A DNA stretch of 64,000 nucleotides. Origin: Haliotis asinina. Lineage: Eukaryota > Mollusca > Gastropoda > Lepetellida > Haliotidae. Shown in pieces: positions 53,501-62,859 of this stretch (its first letter is position 1; the number at the start of each line of letters is the position of its first letter). The notes under the pieces were generated by a model that worked only from the letters and a program-made list of their open reading frames with translations, was not told where the DNA came from and made no database searches. Location: positions 57,769,673 to 57,833,672 of the forward strand of contig NC_090288.1 of assembly GCF_037392515.1 (NCBI RefSeq), given 5' to 3'. The translations under genes and the position numbers were made by a program.

Positions 53501-53821
53501 CTGAACGCAACTATTAAACTGAGTAATAAAATCATTCTCTATTCTGGCTCCATGTTCAGGTGTTGACACGAGCGCGGACGAAACATGACTTGTCAAACTC
53601 ACCTGTGTCCACCACCGGTTTGACATGTTTGTACTTGGGATTCTCATGTATCTTTTTGGACAGTGGCTGTAAGAAAAATATAAAATATTGAACAATGATC
53701 TATTGTGAGATAAAGCAACAAAAAAGACAAACGACGATAACAGAGTCAAAAACAATCCAAAACTCAAAGGCATCAAACCTACATCAATTTTTTTGGGACG
53801 TGCTGAGCTGACCGCCGACAT
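35391..53821 (-). CDS. CEP41: Centrosomal protein of 41 kDa (CEP41), spliced gene
   Basis: Eleven coding exons (53783-53821, 53603-53666, 50342-50389, 42229-42290, 41516-41564, 41134-41263, 40584-40723, 39430-39497, 38499-38613, 37310-37480, 35391-35500) join in frame to 996 nt, 331 aa. Human CEP41 has 373 aa. CEP41 sits at centrioles and cilia and is needed for tubulin glutamylation in the axoneme through TTLL6. Loss causes Joubert syndrome in humans. Seen here: an N-terminal [16 protein letters not shown], the conserved [10 protein letters not shown] at about 55-64, [17 protein letters not shown] at 127-143, and a rhodanese-like domain about 157-254 with [39 protein letters not shown] and NLFLLSGG, then CPEGLITG. 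The loop where active rhodaneses have Cys reads YDEDER, so it is catalytically dead, as expected of the family. The C-terminus is Ser/Arg/Thr-rich. Confidence 0.96.
36525..36597 (-). repeat. tRNA-like SINE head
   Basis: The minus strand reads GTGCTGGCGAGTAGATGCC (box-A-like) and GGGTTCGAATCCC (box B). No acceptor stem pairs, so it is not a tRNA gene. It lies in CEP41 intron 10. Confidence 0.45.
37048..37053 (-). other. CEP41: Candidate 6-nt microexon of CEP41
   Basis: On the minus strand a strong acceptor (TTTTTTGTTTCCATTATTTC then CAG) is followed by GGAAAG and at once by a good donor, GTAAAG. Six bases keep the frame between exons 10 and 11 (phase 1/1), changing Ser296 to Arg-Lys-Gly. Not counted in the 331-residue model. 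Confidence 0.35.
37310..37480 (-). CDS. CEP41: CEP41 exon 10
   Basis: 171 nt encoding [18 protein letters not shown] through [20 protein letters not shown] to QSVG. It aligns with human FPEGLITG and RFTPEDLKKIEYYLEE. Acceptor CTCATTTCAG, donor TAGGAA|GTGAGT. Confidence 0.96.
37790..38101. repeat. SINE family 2 copy bracketed by 31-bp direct repeats
   Basis: TTTCATGACCACTATTAGCA and the 11 bases after it occur at 37790-37820 and again at 38071-38101. Between them, 37855-37997 is a SINE family 2 copy (GCAATTGGGAACTGATGACA to CCCGGATCTTCCATGG). The repeat is longer than a normal SINE target duplication. Confidence 0.75.
38118..38256 (-). repeat. Two truncated tRNA-like SINE heads
   Basis: The minus strand at 38118-38148 reads GGTGGGGTAGCCAAGTGGTT (family 1 head). 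At 38215-38256 it reads TGGTCTAGTGGACAGAGCAT, another tRNA-like head. Confidence 0.45.
38499..38613 (-). CDS. CEP41: CEP41 exon 9
   Basis: 115 nt encoding [36 protein letters not shown] and SG. Acceptor GCTTCTCAG, donor TGGAG|GTGAGG. It carries the inactive rhodanese loop. Confidence 0.97.
39430..39497 (-). CDS. CEP41: CEP41 exon 8
   Basis: 68 nt encoding [18 protein letters not shown] and LLSY, matching human YSYPIATLSRTMNPYSNDILEY. Acceptor CCCTTTGCAG, donor CTTAT|GTATCC, a weaker donor chosen because it keeps phase 0 and the alignment. Confidence 0.92.
39614..39841 (+). repeat. SINE family 2 copy with 13-bp target duplication
   Basis: Starts CCCGTGAAGGTCCCGGGG and ends in (CTCA)n. It is flanked by the perfect duplication TCCTCATTCTTGA at 39601-39613 and 39842-39854. 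An internal deletion removes the stretch between GGATTGTCT and the AAACTCACT tail. Confidence 0.9.
39868..40107 (-). repeat. Second SINE family 2 copy, opposite orientation
   Basis: Runs from GTGAGTTTAGTTTTACACCG to CCCTGGACCTTCACAAT, tail to tail with the copy before it. Flanks TGAAACTGGATGA and TGAAATTGGATGA look like its own target duplication with one change. Confidence 0.85.
40584..40723 (-). CDS. CEP41: CEP41 exon 7 (rhodanese start)
   Basis: 140 nt encoding [12 protein letters not shown], a run of five prolines, and [20 protein letters not shown]. Acceptor TGTGTTTCAG, donor TTACAG|GTAAAT. Confidence 0.97.
41134..41263 (-). CDS. CEP41: CEP41 exon 6
   Basis: 130 nt encoding an acidic, probably disordered linker ([18 protein letters not shown] to [14 protein letters not shown]). 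The end matches human SSRSTLQ. Acceptor TTTTCACAG, donor CAACA|GTGAGT. Confidence 0.92.
41516..41564 (-). CDS. CEP41: CEP41 exon 5
   Basis: 49 nt encoding [16 protein letters not shown]. Acceptor TTCTTTTTCAG, donor TTTCG|GTAAGT. The first residues match human LIIQVASL. Confidence 0.9.
41757..41803. repeat. (CATG)n/CA microsatellite
   Basis: Six or so CATG units flanked by CACA-rich sequence, in a CEP41 intron. Confidence 0.85.
42229..42290 (-). CDS. CEP41: CEP41 exon 4
   Basis: 62 nt, encoding [18 protein letters not shown] and IQL; human has [21 protein letters not shown]. Acceptor CTTCTTTCAG, donor CAGCTG|GTGAGT. Confidence 0.96.
46348..46480 (-). CDS. CEP41: Probable alternative first exon of CEP41
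   Basis: An ATG at 46480 (context AAG-ATG-C, A at -3) opens 44 codons of Pro/Lys-rich sequence ([39 protein letters not shown]) that end with one extra base at a donor, AACGAG|GTATTA. That phase matches the acceptor of the next CEP41 exon at 42290, giving [11 protein letters not shown]. No acceptor within the exon gives the phase needed for a cassette exon, so a separate promoter is the simplest reading. The resulting protein would replace residues 1-50. It could instead be a chance frame. Confidence 0.45.
48243..48382. repeat. Foldback repeat, arms about 50 bp
   Basis: The left arm 48243-48292 (contains GCAAGATTTATGGATGTCA and GTGAATAACAC) pairs with the right arm 48327-48382 around a 34-base loop. 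Arms are about 90% identical by eye, with a small insertion in the right arm. Confidence 0.9.
49803..49915 (+). repeat. SINE family 1 copy, diverged
   Basis: TATAGCCTTGTAGGTAAAAC head, ACAATGTGTGAAGCCCATTT body, then a decayed tail GCAGCATAAAACCACTCTCT. Confidence 0.65.
50342..50389 (-). CDS. CEP41: CEP41 exon 3
   Basis: 48 nt, phase 1 to 1, encoding [15 protein letters not shown]. It aligns with human NSMTKYTEKLEEIK. Acceptor TATTTGCAG, donor AGACAG|GTAGGT. Confidence 0.92.
50390..53602 (-). other. CEP41: CEP41 intron 2
   Basis: 3.2-kb GT-AG intron. It contains the perfect hairpin at 51096-51224. A pair of antiparallel frames at 51556-51913 is unrecognised. Confidence 0.85.
51096..51224. 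repeat. Perfect 47-bp inverted repeat (hairpin)
   Basis: The left arm 51096-51142 is the exact reverse complement of the right arm 51178-51224, around a 35-base loop. The arm begins AAGAAATACAGTTCGTTCTA and ends ATAAAGCACA. No target duplication is obvious outside the arms. In the CEP41 pre-mRNA it would form a 47-bp duplex. Confidence 0.97.
53603..53666 (-). CDS. CEP41: CEP41 exon 2
   Basis: 64 nt encoding [18 protein letters not shown] and VDT plus a split Gly. It aligns with human KRIPQNPRYQHIKSRLDTG. Acceptor TTTCTTACAG, donor ACACAG|GTGAGT. Confidence 0.95.
53783..53821 (-). CDS. CEP41: CEP41 exon 1
   Basis: Encodes [13 protein letters not shown]. Donor GAT|GTAGGT. The start at 53821 has A at -3. 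An in-frame ATG 42 bases upstream (53863) has a poor context and would add 14 residues unlike CEP41. Confidence 0.85.
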
Positions 53822-54900
53822 CTTGTTATGGTTCGTAACCCGGCGCGATACCCTTATACGCATGCGATGTAGTGAAACGGCGAGTATTGATTTCCGGACA
53901 GTTGGTTACAAATCTGTGCATTCTTAGAAAATGCGGAAAGAATAAATAGAAAACAATGCCTATCGAAAAGTACGAAATAAATAACAAAAGGGGAAAAATG
54001 ACACAAATCATGCACTGGTTGTCTCATTTTCCTAGTTATGTTTTACAAATAAAATAATGTCGAATATAGCTAATATGCTATAAGTCTAAATAGACTAATG
54101 ACGTCAGATGTATAATATTGTCAAGGCATCTGCATGGAGGCAGTTTCACAATTTGGAAAATAGTCCATATAAGGGAGGGGGCAGGGGGCTGCGGGTGGAG
54201 GTGGAAGTTGGAGGAGGGGTTGGTGTGATGATTTTAAGGGGGTACCCATTACTTTGCACATTAATTTTTCGGGGAGTCATTCACATTCTACATGCAACTC
54301 CATAAAAATCATCGTCACCGACAGCCATAAATTATGAATCCTAAATACTTTCCAATATGAGAAGTCAAGAGTTTCCCGGGTTAGAAGTGTGTCAAATTAT
54401 ACTTCTGACTAGGTCGATTCAAGATCAAGAAATTCAGGCACTCCTTGCGCTATAGTTCTTTATACATCTCAGAGCTGAAGATGCATGGCTATACAACATG
54501 TAGTGAAATGAGTGGTTGTGATTCAACTTGCTTAGAATCAAACCATGAAGCGGCCACGGTGAACTGACGATGTTTCTATGCCCATGTTAGACGTAATGTC
54601 TTTGATGTGACAGTTCGACACATCCCCTTCCCTGACCAACATCGCTTACTGCTAGGTATGAATAATTAAATGATCGCCCAACTGCAGAGCTTTTATTTAT
54701 CTCTATGGACAAATTCGGAAATACTGTTGATGGCGTGCATCAATAATGCAACGACTCCACTGCGTTAAAATCTACAGTCTGGACTGCACAAATGTTGTGA
54801 TTCTGAGTTGGAATTGGTCTCCAGTGCGTTCCATTATTGTCTCGACAAAAGGAATCACGTTTCCGAGCCCCCTGACTTAAACTGGTTCATGCATGCATCT
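53822..54900. other. Upstream of CEP41; promoter not resolvable
   Basis: The first 60 bases upstream of the CEP41 start contain CpGs (GGCGCGATACCC, AAACGGCGAG). A G-rich stretch at 54170-54245 contains GGGGG runs. No divergent gene is visible. Confidence 0.35.
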
Positions 54901-55010
54901 CACTCTCATTGCGTAGATCGATGCTCATGTTGTCAATCACTAGAATGGCCGGCACAGACGCAGTTATTACCGCATACAAATAGCTGGAACACCTGAGTGA
55001 GTCAGTAAAC
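54890..55010 (+). repeat. SINE family 2 fragment, diverged
   Basis: TTGCGTAGATCGATGCTCAT, GTTGTCAATCACTAGAATGG and TAGCTGGAACACCTGAGTGA follow the family in order. Confidence 0.55.
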
Positions 55011-55804
55011 AACAAACACATATCACCTTGGTAATATATAGATTAACACCTTCACCCACTTAATTCGTAGACCTTGATTTTAGTTTAAGACGGTGTAAAT
55101 TGTATTTAAATCAAAGCACCGACTTTCGGATAACCCGACTGTTTATCATGCTCAGAACTGCCAGTTGTCGAGATGTCGGTGGACTTACAACAGCCACATT
55201 ACAGACTCGACTAGATCATTGTTTACATTCAATTAACAGTCTGTGTTTACTCTTTCCTCATACGTTTATGTTTAGTCATTGTCACATTTGAATCCTCATC
55301 GATTCAAGGCCTCAGAAACATGGTGACAAAACACAACACACATCGACAAGCAACGGCCAAGATACAATCAATACAACTCAATCTGGTTAAGTGCGCCGTT
55401 CACACTTTGAACCTAAAGTGCTTCACACCTGAACTATAACTGCCATGCATGCTTGAAAGTTACGGGTTAATTTTGACAATGTTCATTCAAAAGGCATTAA
55501 GTGGAGCACTCCCGTGCTTCAGAAGTGACTTAAATTCATGTATGTCTGTCTTTAGCGAACGGGTCTTGAGAAAACTTAACGATTTGCGATGTTCAAAGTA
55601 TTGTTTGTATCGACGAGAGATCGTGCCGAAACTTTGCTTGTCATTTCCCGTATGGGTGGTTACCAGTGCCTTAGAGATTGGAATACTGATTTAGCCTAGG
55701 TTGCATCAGTCGACAGTTAGGTATCGACAATCTGGGTTGTAAATACGAAGTAGGGCAAAGTGTGAAAAGGTTTGTTCAATGGTGATGCGTGTATAAGGAT
55801 CTAC

Positions 55805-55985
55805 TTGTACACGTGTGTGAAGATCCTGGCGTGAACTGATCTTCATCATCGTAAGAAGCAACTTGAAGGATCGTGGGGTCACATTCAGTGACTTTGTTGA
55901 TGTATGTGACCGTATCCAAGGTATCGTAGATCGATGATGTCTGTGACGGTATTATCTGCCTGACTCGATTGGACCACTCATCTTC
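55805..55985 (+). repeat. Probable degraded SINE family 2 copy
   Basis: GTGAAGATCCTGGCGTGAAC, GTAAGAAGCAACTTGAAGGA and CACATTCAGTGACTTTGTTG resemble the family's head in order. Confidence 0.4.
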
Positions 55986-56189
55986 CACTCTCAGGGCAGA
56001 CCAATAGACCACTGTGACCAACATCTCTGTATCAGTCCTGATGTACTAAATGTATGTACATTGACTTAACAAGAAAAATACTGGCACTCACTAGCCACTG
56101 TCGCTGGTACTAATCAATCCAAAGTATATTTATTTGTGTATTTGTCTGTTTATTTGTTTATTTATCCAGATAATGTACCCAAAGGCGCT

Positions 56190-56560
56190 TTGTTTTCCCT
56201 CGATCATTGGGTGTCAGTATCAAACGGCACAACAATCAATCTCAACTCCATGGGGACCATACAACTCTTGCAGCCACTAGAAGCATTGAATTAAAGGGGC
56301 TTTCCCATCCTTGCGAGGTACCCATTCACAGCTGGGTAGACTGGGACACATAGTCACAGTACTTTGTCCAAGTTTACCGCACGTTGCTGTACAAGCAATT
56401 TCAAGAGAGTCATGTCACCAGAGGTTGTTTACGCTGACTTTGGTATTTGCAGGCATTTATGTGCCACCATCTGGTCATCTACCAACGGATTCGTGGGTTC
56501 TTTTAAGTGCACATGGTTGTGTACTGTACACACAAAGGTTGACTCCAAGGTATTCATATC
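56190..56560 (+). repeat. Possible dispersed repeat with a GGTACCCATT core
   Basis: The block at 56316-56410 (GAGGTACCCATTCACAGCTG, GTAGACTGGGACACATAGTC) resembles a non-coding motif I recall from several marine invertebrate genomes. The overlapping frames starting at 56311 and 56364 are probably not genes. Confidence 0.3.
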
Positions 56561-56703
56561 AGTTCAGGTGGGTTCGATCCCGTCACGTCTTGCTCACTGG
56601 TTCACTAGCCTGGCGCTTATAGCCAGCTCGTCCAACATGCCCCAAAGAAATACCAAAAAAAATGTTGCCCTTGTTCCCTGTACCATGTCCTGTATAGTGG
56701 TAT

Positions 56704-57073
56704 AGATTGTGAATTCGTTTCGTGACCAAATATTTCATTCATTTCGTGAAATGACTAAGAGGGTCATTCATTTCACGTCATTTTATGTAACAACACTCAA
56801 TATACTTCAGTCATTTCATGAAATTTCACTTAAAAACGTAATCTACAAAAGTGGATCACAGTTTCAACATCACTTACTGTCACTAAATATAACCGTTAAA
56901 CAATTGTGTTGCCTTTCTTCTTGGCTTTGAAGCATTTACACTTGTCTGTACGAAATGACTGAAGTATATTGATCGTTGTTACACCAAATGACTGAAACGG
57001 ATGACCCTCTTAGTCATGTCACGAAATTACTGACATTTTTAGTCATTTCACGAAATGACTGGTTTCACAATCT
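56704..57073. mobile_element. MITE-like element with about 115-bp inverted terminal arms
   Basis: Ends AGATTGTGAA and TTCACAATCT are exact complements. The arms run 56704-56818 and 56952-57073 at roughly 85% identity by eye, with about 133 bases between them. Copies of a small palindrome (TCATTTCGTGAAATGA type) occur several times within the arms. There is no transposase and no convincing target duplication, so superfamily is unknown. Confidence 0.8.
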
Positions 57074-59702
57074 GACTGTAACATATATAAAAACACTTCA
57101 TGTTACCGAGCAGTTCATTAAAAAATAAGATGTATTTATGGACTAACTCGTTTGCATTGCGCAGTGTCGCGTACCACTAGCAGTTTCAAACCTGAAGTTA
57201 CTTTACAGAAATATTTCTTTGAATTAGTTAGTTTATTACCTAAAGTTATACTAAACAGATACACTTGTATTTTACATGTGTATAAAAATGAAATGAATGA
57301 ATTTAATTATCAATTATGCTCGCAGTATAAATATTTATTCCTGGTGTGCGACTATTTTTCAATTTTTGTGAATTAATTTTTTGCCCTTAAGTCTGTGTCT
57401 CTGTAGCAACGCCCGTGTTTGATGGAGGTCTAGATTACACTAATTAGTCCTCTTTGTCCAGACGAATGTATTTGAAGCTTTGGTGTCAAGGTTTCTTTGA
57501 TTGCATTGTCCTTGGCTAGGATTAGTCACGTAGCAACTTGACAACCTAACATTATCATAATCTGCGGCTAGACTTTATGTAATTGATCTGTCTAGTGTTT
57601 TTATTTTAAACATGTAAGCGGAAACATATCCACTGTTAATGAATGTTGTGAAAGAAACTGTTTCAGATCATTTTGGTTTCTGGGTGAAACACTGGCCATT
57701 TGTTTCACACCACCGACGCCATTCAATACTATTGTCTTATAGATAACGTTTGAAGAACAAACGGGTCTTTGTTTACGCCAACACACATAACCACAGGGGA
57801 ATCCGACTTTGGCAGACAATATTGACTGATTGTGGCCTTTTACCGCCGTGTGATGTACTTATTTCCACTGTCTATGCTGGGCTCTTTAAATAGATTCTTT
57901 GCGCAGCATTAGTGTTCGGAAGAACAATGATCGAAGACCCTGTCCAATACTTTCCCGGCAAATGTACATTAACATCGGCATCGTTCATGATCATATAGGC
58001 CTATCCGTCAAAATAGGTCAACATCAAAAGCTCACGTTTACATCTGAAAAATGTATCTCACAGGAGTGAATAATAGAAAATGGACTCATTGTGCAGTTGC
58101 CGGGTGGTGTTCAACTAACAGATCAGTCTTCACAAACATGGTGTATAAATACAATAAAGACGATAGCAACTGCAGCATGCTTGTGGTATTCCTGTGTTGA
58201 TCACGAGTTAATACAGCCCCCAGCACGATAAGTGAGAGCCGACCATGTGGATCGGATGGTCTGCCGAGGTGACTTCGTAGATAGTGTTTCCATAAGCACT
58301 GTACCTAACGTGATGCTGGCAACGTGGGTTACTAGCATCCCAACATGGCGGCGGGTAGATCGCTTGGCGATTATTTCCATCGAATTAGCATTCTTCCACA
58401 TGCATACATTCAAAAGTATTTAGCACACTGATAAACCTTGATGGTGCAAATACATTGGATGCACTGATTTTGCTTATAAATGTCTATATGTTAGAGAATA
58501 ATGACTTGCAGACATCTTTGCTCGATTTTTAAAATGTTTAAGTGTGTAAACTTGCATTTTTATCAGAAATAACTTATTTAAGTTAAAGTTGTATTCCTTA
58601 AAAACATGATAAAAATTCCTTTCGTATTCATCAACGGTTGGATTAGACCTAAAACTTCTAAATGGTGTATGACATGTATCAGCAATAATGTTTCACCAAC
58701 TAACCAGCTGAAAGGGAAATGTATACAGAGACGACACCGTAGTTCAGGGAATATCACTGAATGGGACCTAGCCGCTTTGTTGAGTTGCGTCCCTTGGGAA
58801 CGCCAGGATCTATCTATCTGTCATTCAGACACCTAAACGTACATTACTTTGGGTTTACACATACTGATATTACTGGAACTCTTCGTGAAACGGTATACCG
58901 CGGTATTAATAGAACTGTAGTATTTTGCCATTAGGTCGATATACCCTAATTCAATCCGTTATTTTATGAACCTTTTAAATCCTTTTCTACAAAGCTTAGA
59001 AATCGAATATTTTTTGTAGGTTTGTAATTTATGTAGGATTGGCTCTTGTTGTCCGTTTTGTGCATTATGATCATATCTCATATATACCTAACAGAAACGG
59101 ACCGAGCTGAAGGCTTTGTACCGCAATACGTACCATTCCATGTGAGAGTGTACCGTTTAAACCCCATTGGAAAACTGAAAAACATCGAAATCGCTTGCTA
59201 CCTCACTCTCAACACACTAAAGCCTATGCAAAATATACACTGCAACTTTCATACAAGTTGCAACCACCAGTAAGTAAGGTCGCAGAACCATTTCTACCTT
59301 TATGGGACATATCTGATAAATGGAGAATCGGTGATACGATTCCGATATTTGTAAACTGCGTATCAATATGACCATCAACTCGATAGTACCAGGTTTTCGT
59401 GAAACAGTGCGTGTATCCTGTAGAAATGTTTTCCTGTTTGTTATTGCAGCGAGAAATGCTGTATTAAATTGTTGTATCCCTATTGTAAGATACACGCATT
59501 CACACATTAAAAGACATTCATCGTCACTGGTGATTGTCGATATAGATCATAGAGATCGATAACCATTAACTAAATCTCGATCGATCATCGATGAATATCG
59601 GTGAAAAAGTCTGAGCTAAAATGCCAAACAATGTTATAAAGAAATGAATACATTTCACACCACTGGCGAGCGGTGACATGTTTTTGCATGGATGATAATG
59701 TA
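57074..59702. other. Intergenic DNA, no gene recognised
   Basis: Small frames at 57152-57376, 57601-57819, 58201-58423, 58606-58836, 59046-59273 and 59368-59562 show no motif or splice context I can defend. Confidence 0.4.
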
Positions 59703-61229
59703 CACTGGCCCAAAAAAGAAACGCATAGGTGAAAATCCAATGTTATGAGAGATGATTTATTAACTTAAATTGCACAAAAAGTAATGGAACTTGAGCAATG
59801 ATAATTCACACGGGTATTAACAAATGTGTGTCAAGACATATACAATCATTCACAGTGGTATTAAGCGTCTCTATTTTCCATGGCATAGTGAGAAAGTCAG
59901 TATCTGGTGTGACCACCACGGGCATCAATCACTGCTCTGCATCGCCTGGGCATTGACTGTATAAGACGTCGTATCCGCCTTTGTGGGATTCTTCTCCACT
60001 CATCTCGCAACGCATTCACCAACTGTAGACGTGTCTGTGGCTGCGTCTGTCGACGTCGTAACCGTTTACCCAATTGGTCCCATAAATGTTCAATTGGGTT
60101 CAAATCCGGCGATTTTGAGGGCCATGGAAGAACTGTAATGTTGTTGTTGGCAAGGAAATCCGTGGTAATGCGTGCTGTGTGCGGTCTTGCATTGTCGTGC
60201 TGGAAAATTTCCCTTCTAGCGTCAATTGTAGGAACAACATGACGGTTCAGAATTTCATCCCGGTAGCGTACAGCATTGAGATTCCCTTGCACATGCACCA
60301 ACTGTGTCCTGCCGTTCATAGATATGCTTCCCCACATCATTACACCTCCACCACCGTGTCTGTTGACCTCACGAACGCACTGTCGAGCATATCTCTCATT
60401 TCGACGTCTGTAAACACGCATCCTTCCACCATGTCTGTACAGCAGAAAACGTGACTCATCGCTGAACCAGATCCTCCTCCAATTCAAGAGGTTCCATGCC
60501 CGAACGTTCCTGCACCACTGAAGACGTGCACGACGGTGATGGGGATGCAGAACAGGTCCTGCATGAGGTCGCATAGGTCGAATTCCATGCTCTCTTAGGC
60601 GATTCCTGATGGTTTGTGGAGAGACTCTACGCAGCCCAGGAACGTGATCAGCGGTATACGTAGCAGTGACGGCCCGATTACGCAGATGAAGCACCCGGAT
60701 GTAGCGGTCTTGTGCTGGAGTTGTCACCCTTGGTCTCCCACTCCTTGGACGGTCTCTGGTCGAGTTGTGTTGCGTGTATCGTTGCCAGAGACGGGAAATC
60801 GTGCTCTGCCTCACATTCAGACGTCTGGCAACTGATGACTGACTTTCCCCAGCTTCCAGACGTCCAATGGCTCTATTTCTGTTTTCTTCTTTTAACCTTG
60901 GCATTTTTCGCGTCGCATAGAAAGAAATTCGAAGAATGAATCGCAACAGGACCTGTCCCCTTTTATAGCCATCATAATCAAGATTGAGATCCTGCATTTG
61001 CACGTGCATAATGCTTTCAGATTTTCCCACGTGCAGATTATACAAAGCGTTTTCAAGGTGCTGTGGTGTGGCGAATAATCACCAGAGGTTGTGTTTGTTT
61101 GTCTGTTTTGGTTGTATTGACTATAAAAACACTTAATATTTACATTAATTGTCATTCCATTCCATATTTTCCGAAAAAATCTACTTTAAAAATGAGATTT
61201 CAGCTATGCGTTTCTTTTTTGGGTCAGTG
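59703..61229 (-). mobile_element. Complete Tc1-like DNA transposon
   Basis: 1527 bp bounded by TA dinucleotides (59701-59702 and 61230-61231), the Tc1/mariner target duplication. Terminal inverted repeats of about 28-33 bp start CACTGGCCCAAAAAAGAAAC on the left and CACTGACCCAAAAAAGAAAC on the right, with two mismatches in the first 28 bases. It carries an uninterrupted transposase, so it looks young and possibly still active. Confidence 0.95.
59897..60904 (-). CDS. Tc1-like transposase, DD34E
   Basis: 335 aa, the usual Tc1 length, uninterrupted. It cuts and joins its own element at TA sites. An N-terminal paired-type helix-turn-helix is visible (IGRLEAGESQSSVARRLNV then RQSTISRLWQRYTQ, about 13-44), then a GRPR hinge at 56-59, then the catalytic core: Asp149 in WFSDES, Asp237 in FQHDNARPHTA, and Glu272 in PDLNPIEHLW. 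There are 34 residues between the last two, which defines DD34E. The end RCRAVIDARGGHTRY is typical. The start was placed at the ATG of MPRLKEENRN (60904). The frame continues open upstream to an ATG at 61045, but those 47 residues do not belong to the family. Antisense frames at 60179-60939 are shadows. Confidence 0.95.
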   Translation of the reverse strand: MPRLKEENRNRAIGRLEAGESQSSVARRLNVRQSTISRLWQRYTQHNSTRDRPRSGRPRVTTPAQDRYIRVLHLRNRAVTATYTADHVPGLRRVSPQTIRNRLREHGIRPMRPHAGPVLHPHHRRARLQWCRNVRAWNLLNWRRIWFSDESRFLLYRHGGRMRVYRRRNERYARQCVREVNRHGGGGVMMWGSISMNGRTQLVHVQGNLNAVRYRDEILNRHVVPTIDARREIFQHDNARPHTARITTDFLANNNITVLPWPSKSPDLNPIEHLWDQLGKRLRRRQTQPQTRLQLVNALRDEWRRIPQRRIRRLIQSMPRRCRAVIDARGGHTRY

Positions 61230-62082
61230 TAGAAGCAGTCCACTTAAGTCTGTGTATTGTGTGAGTATATTAACCCCGAGTTCTCTCATTAACCTCATGT
61301 ACGATATTATGGATGGCACAATTTTCATATCGATAATCTTTAATAATATGTCCTATCGACGATGTTTCCGATTATTGATCTTTCTAGCCTGTCCTCTTGG
61401 TGCATACCATTACCCTAATCTATTCATTTTGAGTCATTGTCGGGCTACGAAATTGAAGTAATTTTGAAATATCGATGTTGAAGCGGCTTTAGATATAAAA
61501 TTGAACAATTCTCAAATGATATTCACATTGAGTTGAACAGACATAGACGACGCTGAATCAGATATCGATGTTGAACATAGGATTTTGCGTTGGATGCTGA
61601 CTGCATTGATACATCTAGCTCTATAGCAGAATGCAAGTTGAAACAACCTCTTGAGAAGACTCGTCTTCTTTTGATGAATAAATTTTGCGAACTTGCATTA
61701 CGGATTTTACGTGCGCTTTCCGGTATTTTTGGGTAAAGTAATATTTATGTATAAGTAATCAAATATAATCATAAACACAGTGATGACAGTGCACTTTACT
61801 ACCGATATTTCAGTCTGACGTTTCTAGTGTCCAACATAGTGGTTCAACGTATTCATTTCAAATTTCCCAGGATTCTGTCAGTAACGTTCCATGCGTATTC
61901 AGACAACTGGTGGACACAATTCAGGATAAGGCTCTCCACACATACTTCAAACTGAGATACATTTTAAGCCATCTCTATTTTGATTGTTAGTTAAGACACG
62001 TTGAGTTGGTGTACTGAGTTGGTATATCTGCTTAAACCAGAAAGGGATGGACCTCCCGTACCGTATCCACTTTCCGAAAGCT
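61230..62082. other. Intergenic DNA, nothing recognised
   Basis: No supported gene or repeat. Confidence 0.4.
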
Positions 62083-62219
62083 TCATGGCACTCTTCGTAC
62101 GCTACTTGGAAGAAATAATTTCTTGGTCTGTATGGTAAATTGTAAATATATGTAACTAACTGCTTGAGTTTTCTGTTTATTTATGAGGTCTATGAGGTTG
62201 AAGTACAACATTATCCATG

Positions 62220-62440
62220 GTTGTGCCCTGTGTGACACGTACTTGACATAGTCGTCGATCGCCTGCAAGGTGGTCTCGCTTTGGTCGTTTCTCGTAAATA
62301 TCATCAACAAATGGTTAGCGTTCCCTAACACTTGCTTAGAGGCGTGAAATCACAAGTCTGAGGAAGTTGCCCGCGAGGTGGCCTCACTCTGGTCATTTCT
62401 CGTAAATAGTATTAAATAGTATTTTTCTGTAATTTTGTGA
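62220..62440 (-). pseudogene. Fragment resembling GIMAP/AIG1 GTPase, partly duplicated
   Basis: The minus strand encodes GNANHLLMIFTRNDQSETTL then QAIDDYVKYV, close in pattern to the GIMAP family's MILMFTRKDDLGDTNLHDYL, a conserved strand and loop of the G domain (GIMAP4-like). A second, diverged copy about 110 bp away encodes LFTRNDQSEAT before an early stop. No P-loop or other G motifs are visible nearby, and what follows does not match the family. GIMAP genes are expanded in molluscs, so a gene relic is plausible. The match is short, so this is tentative. Confidence 0.35.
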
Positions 62441-62640
62441 ACAACAAATTTTCTTTTAAAATGACATTAAATATGTGATGCACATCTGTATACATATGAA
62501 TATGTATTGAAGTTGCATCTTATTTCCCACATTTGAAGCTAACAGCATGCTGGAGAATTGCCTCATGAAATGAAAGTTTGTTCAGGGATTCATTAGGATG
62601 TTCTTGCGGTAGATATGTATTTCTGGCTAAGGTGACTTTA

Positions 62641-62775
62641 TGACTATAATAAGACCGATGGAGTATCCTAGTGGGGACGGTCCAAGACCCTGAATGTGTG
62701 AAGACCATTTCTGGTGTCCCTGGTAATATTGCTTTAATATTGCTAAAAGTGGCGTAAAGCTTACAGTCACATACT
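62641..62775 (+). repeat. SINE family 1 copy, internally rearranged
   Basis: GGAGTATCCTAGTGGGGACG head, TGTGAAGACCATTTCTGGTG body, tail ATTGCTAAAAGTGGCGTAAA. Confidence 0.7.
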
Positions 62776-62859
62776 GATGAGTATAGATGTCTGTTTAATG
62801 GATGGTACAGCTGCAAGTGATCTCTTTGGAATGTACTCGTACAATTTCCTTCCTTCTTT

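Noticed and set aside
53822-53863. Longer CEP41 N-terminus from the in-frame ATG at 53863
   Set aside because: Weak start context, and the 14 extra residues do not resemble CEP41.
60179-60939. Plus-strand frames over the Tc1 element
   Set aside because: Antisense shadows of the transposase.
60905-61045. Longer transposase starting at 61045
   Set aside because: The extra 47 residues lie upstream of the conserved MPRLK start and are not found in the family.
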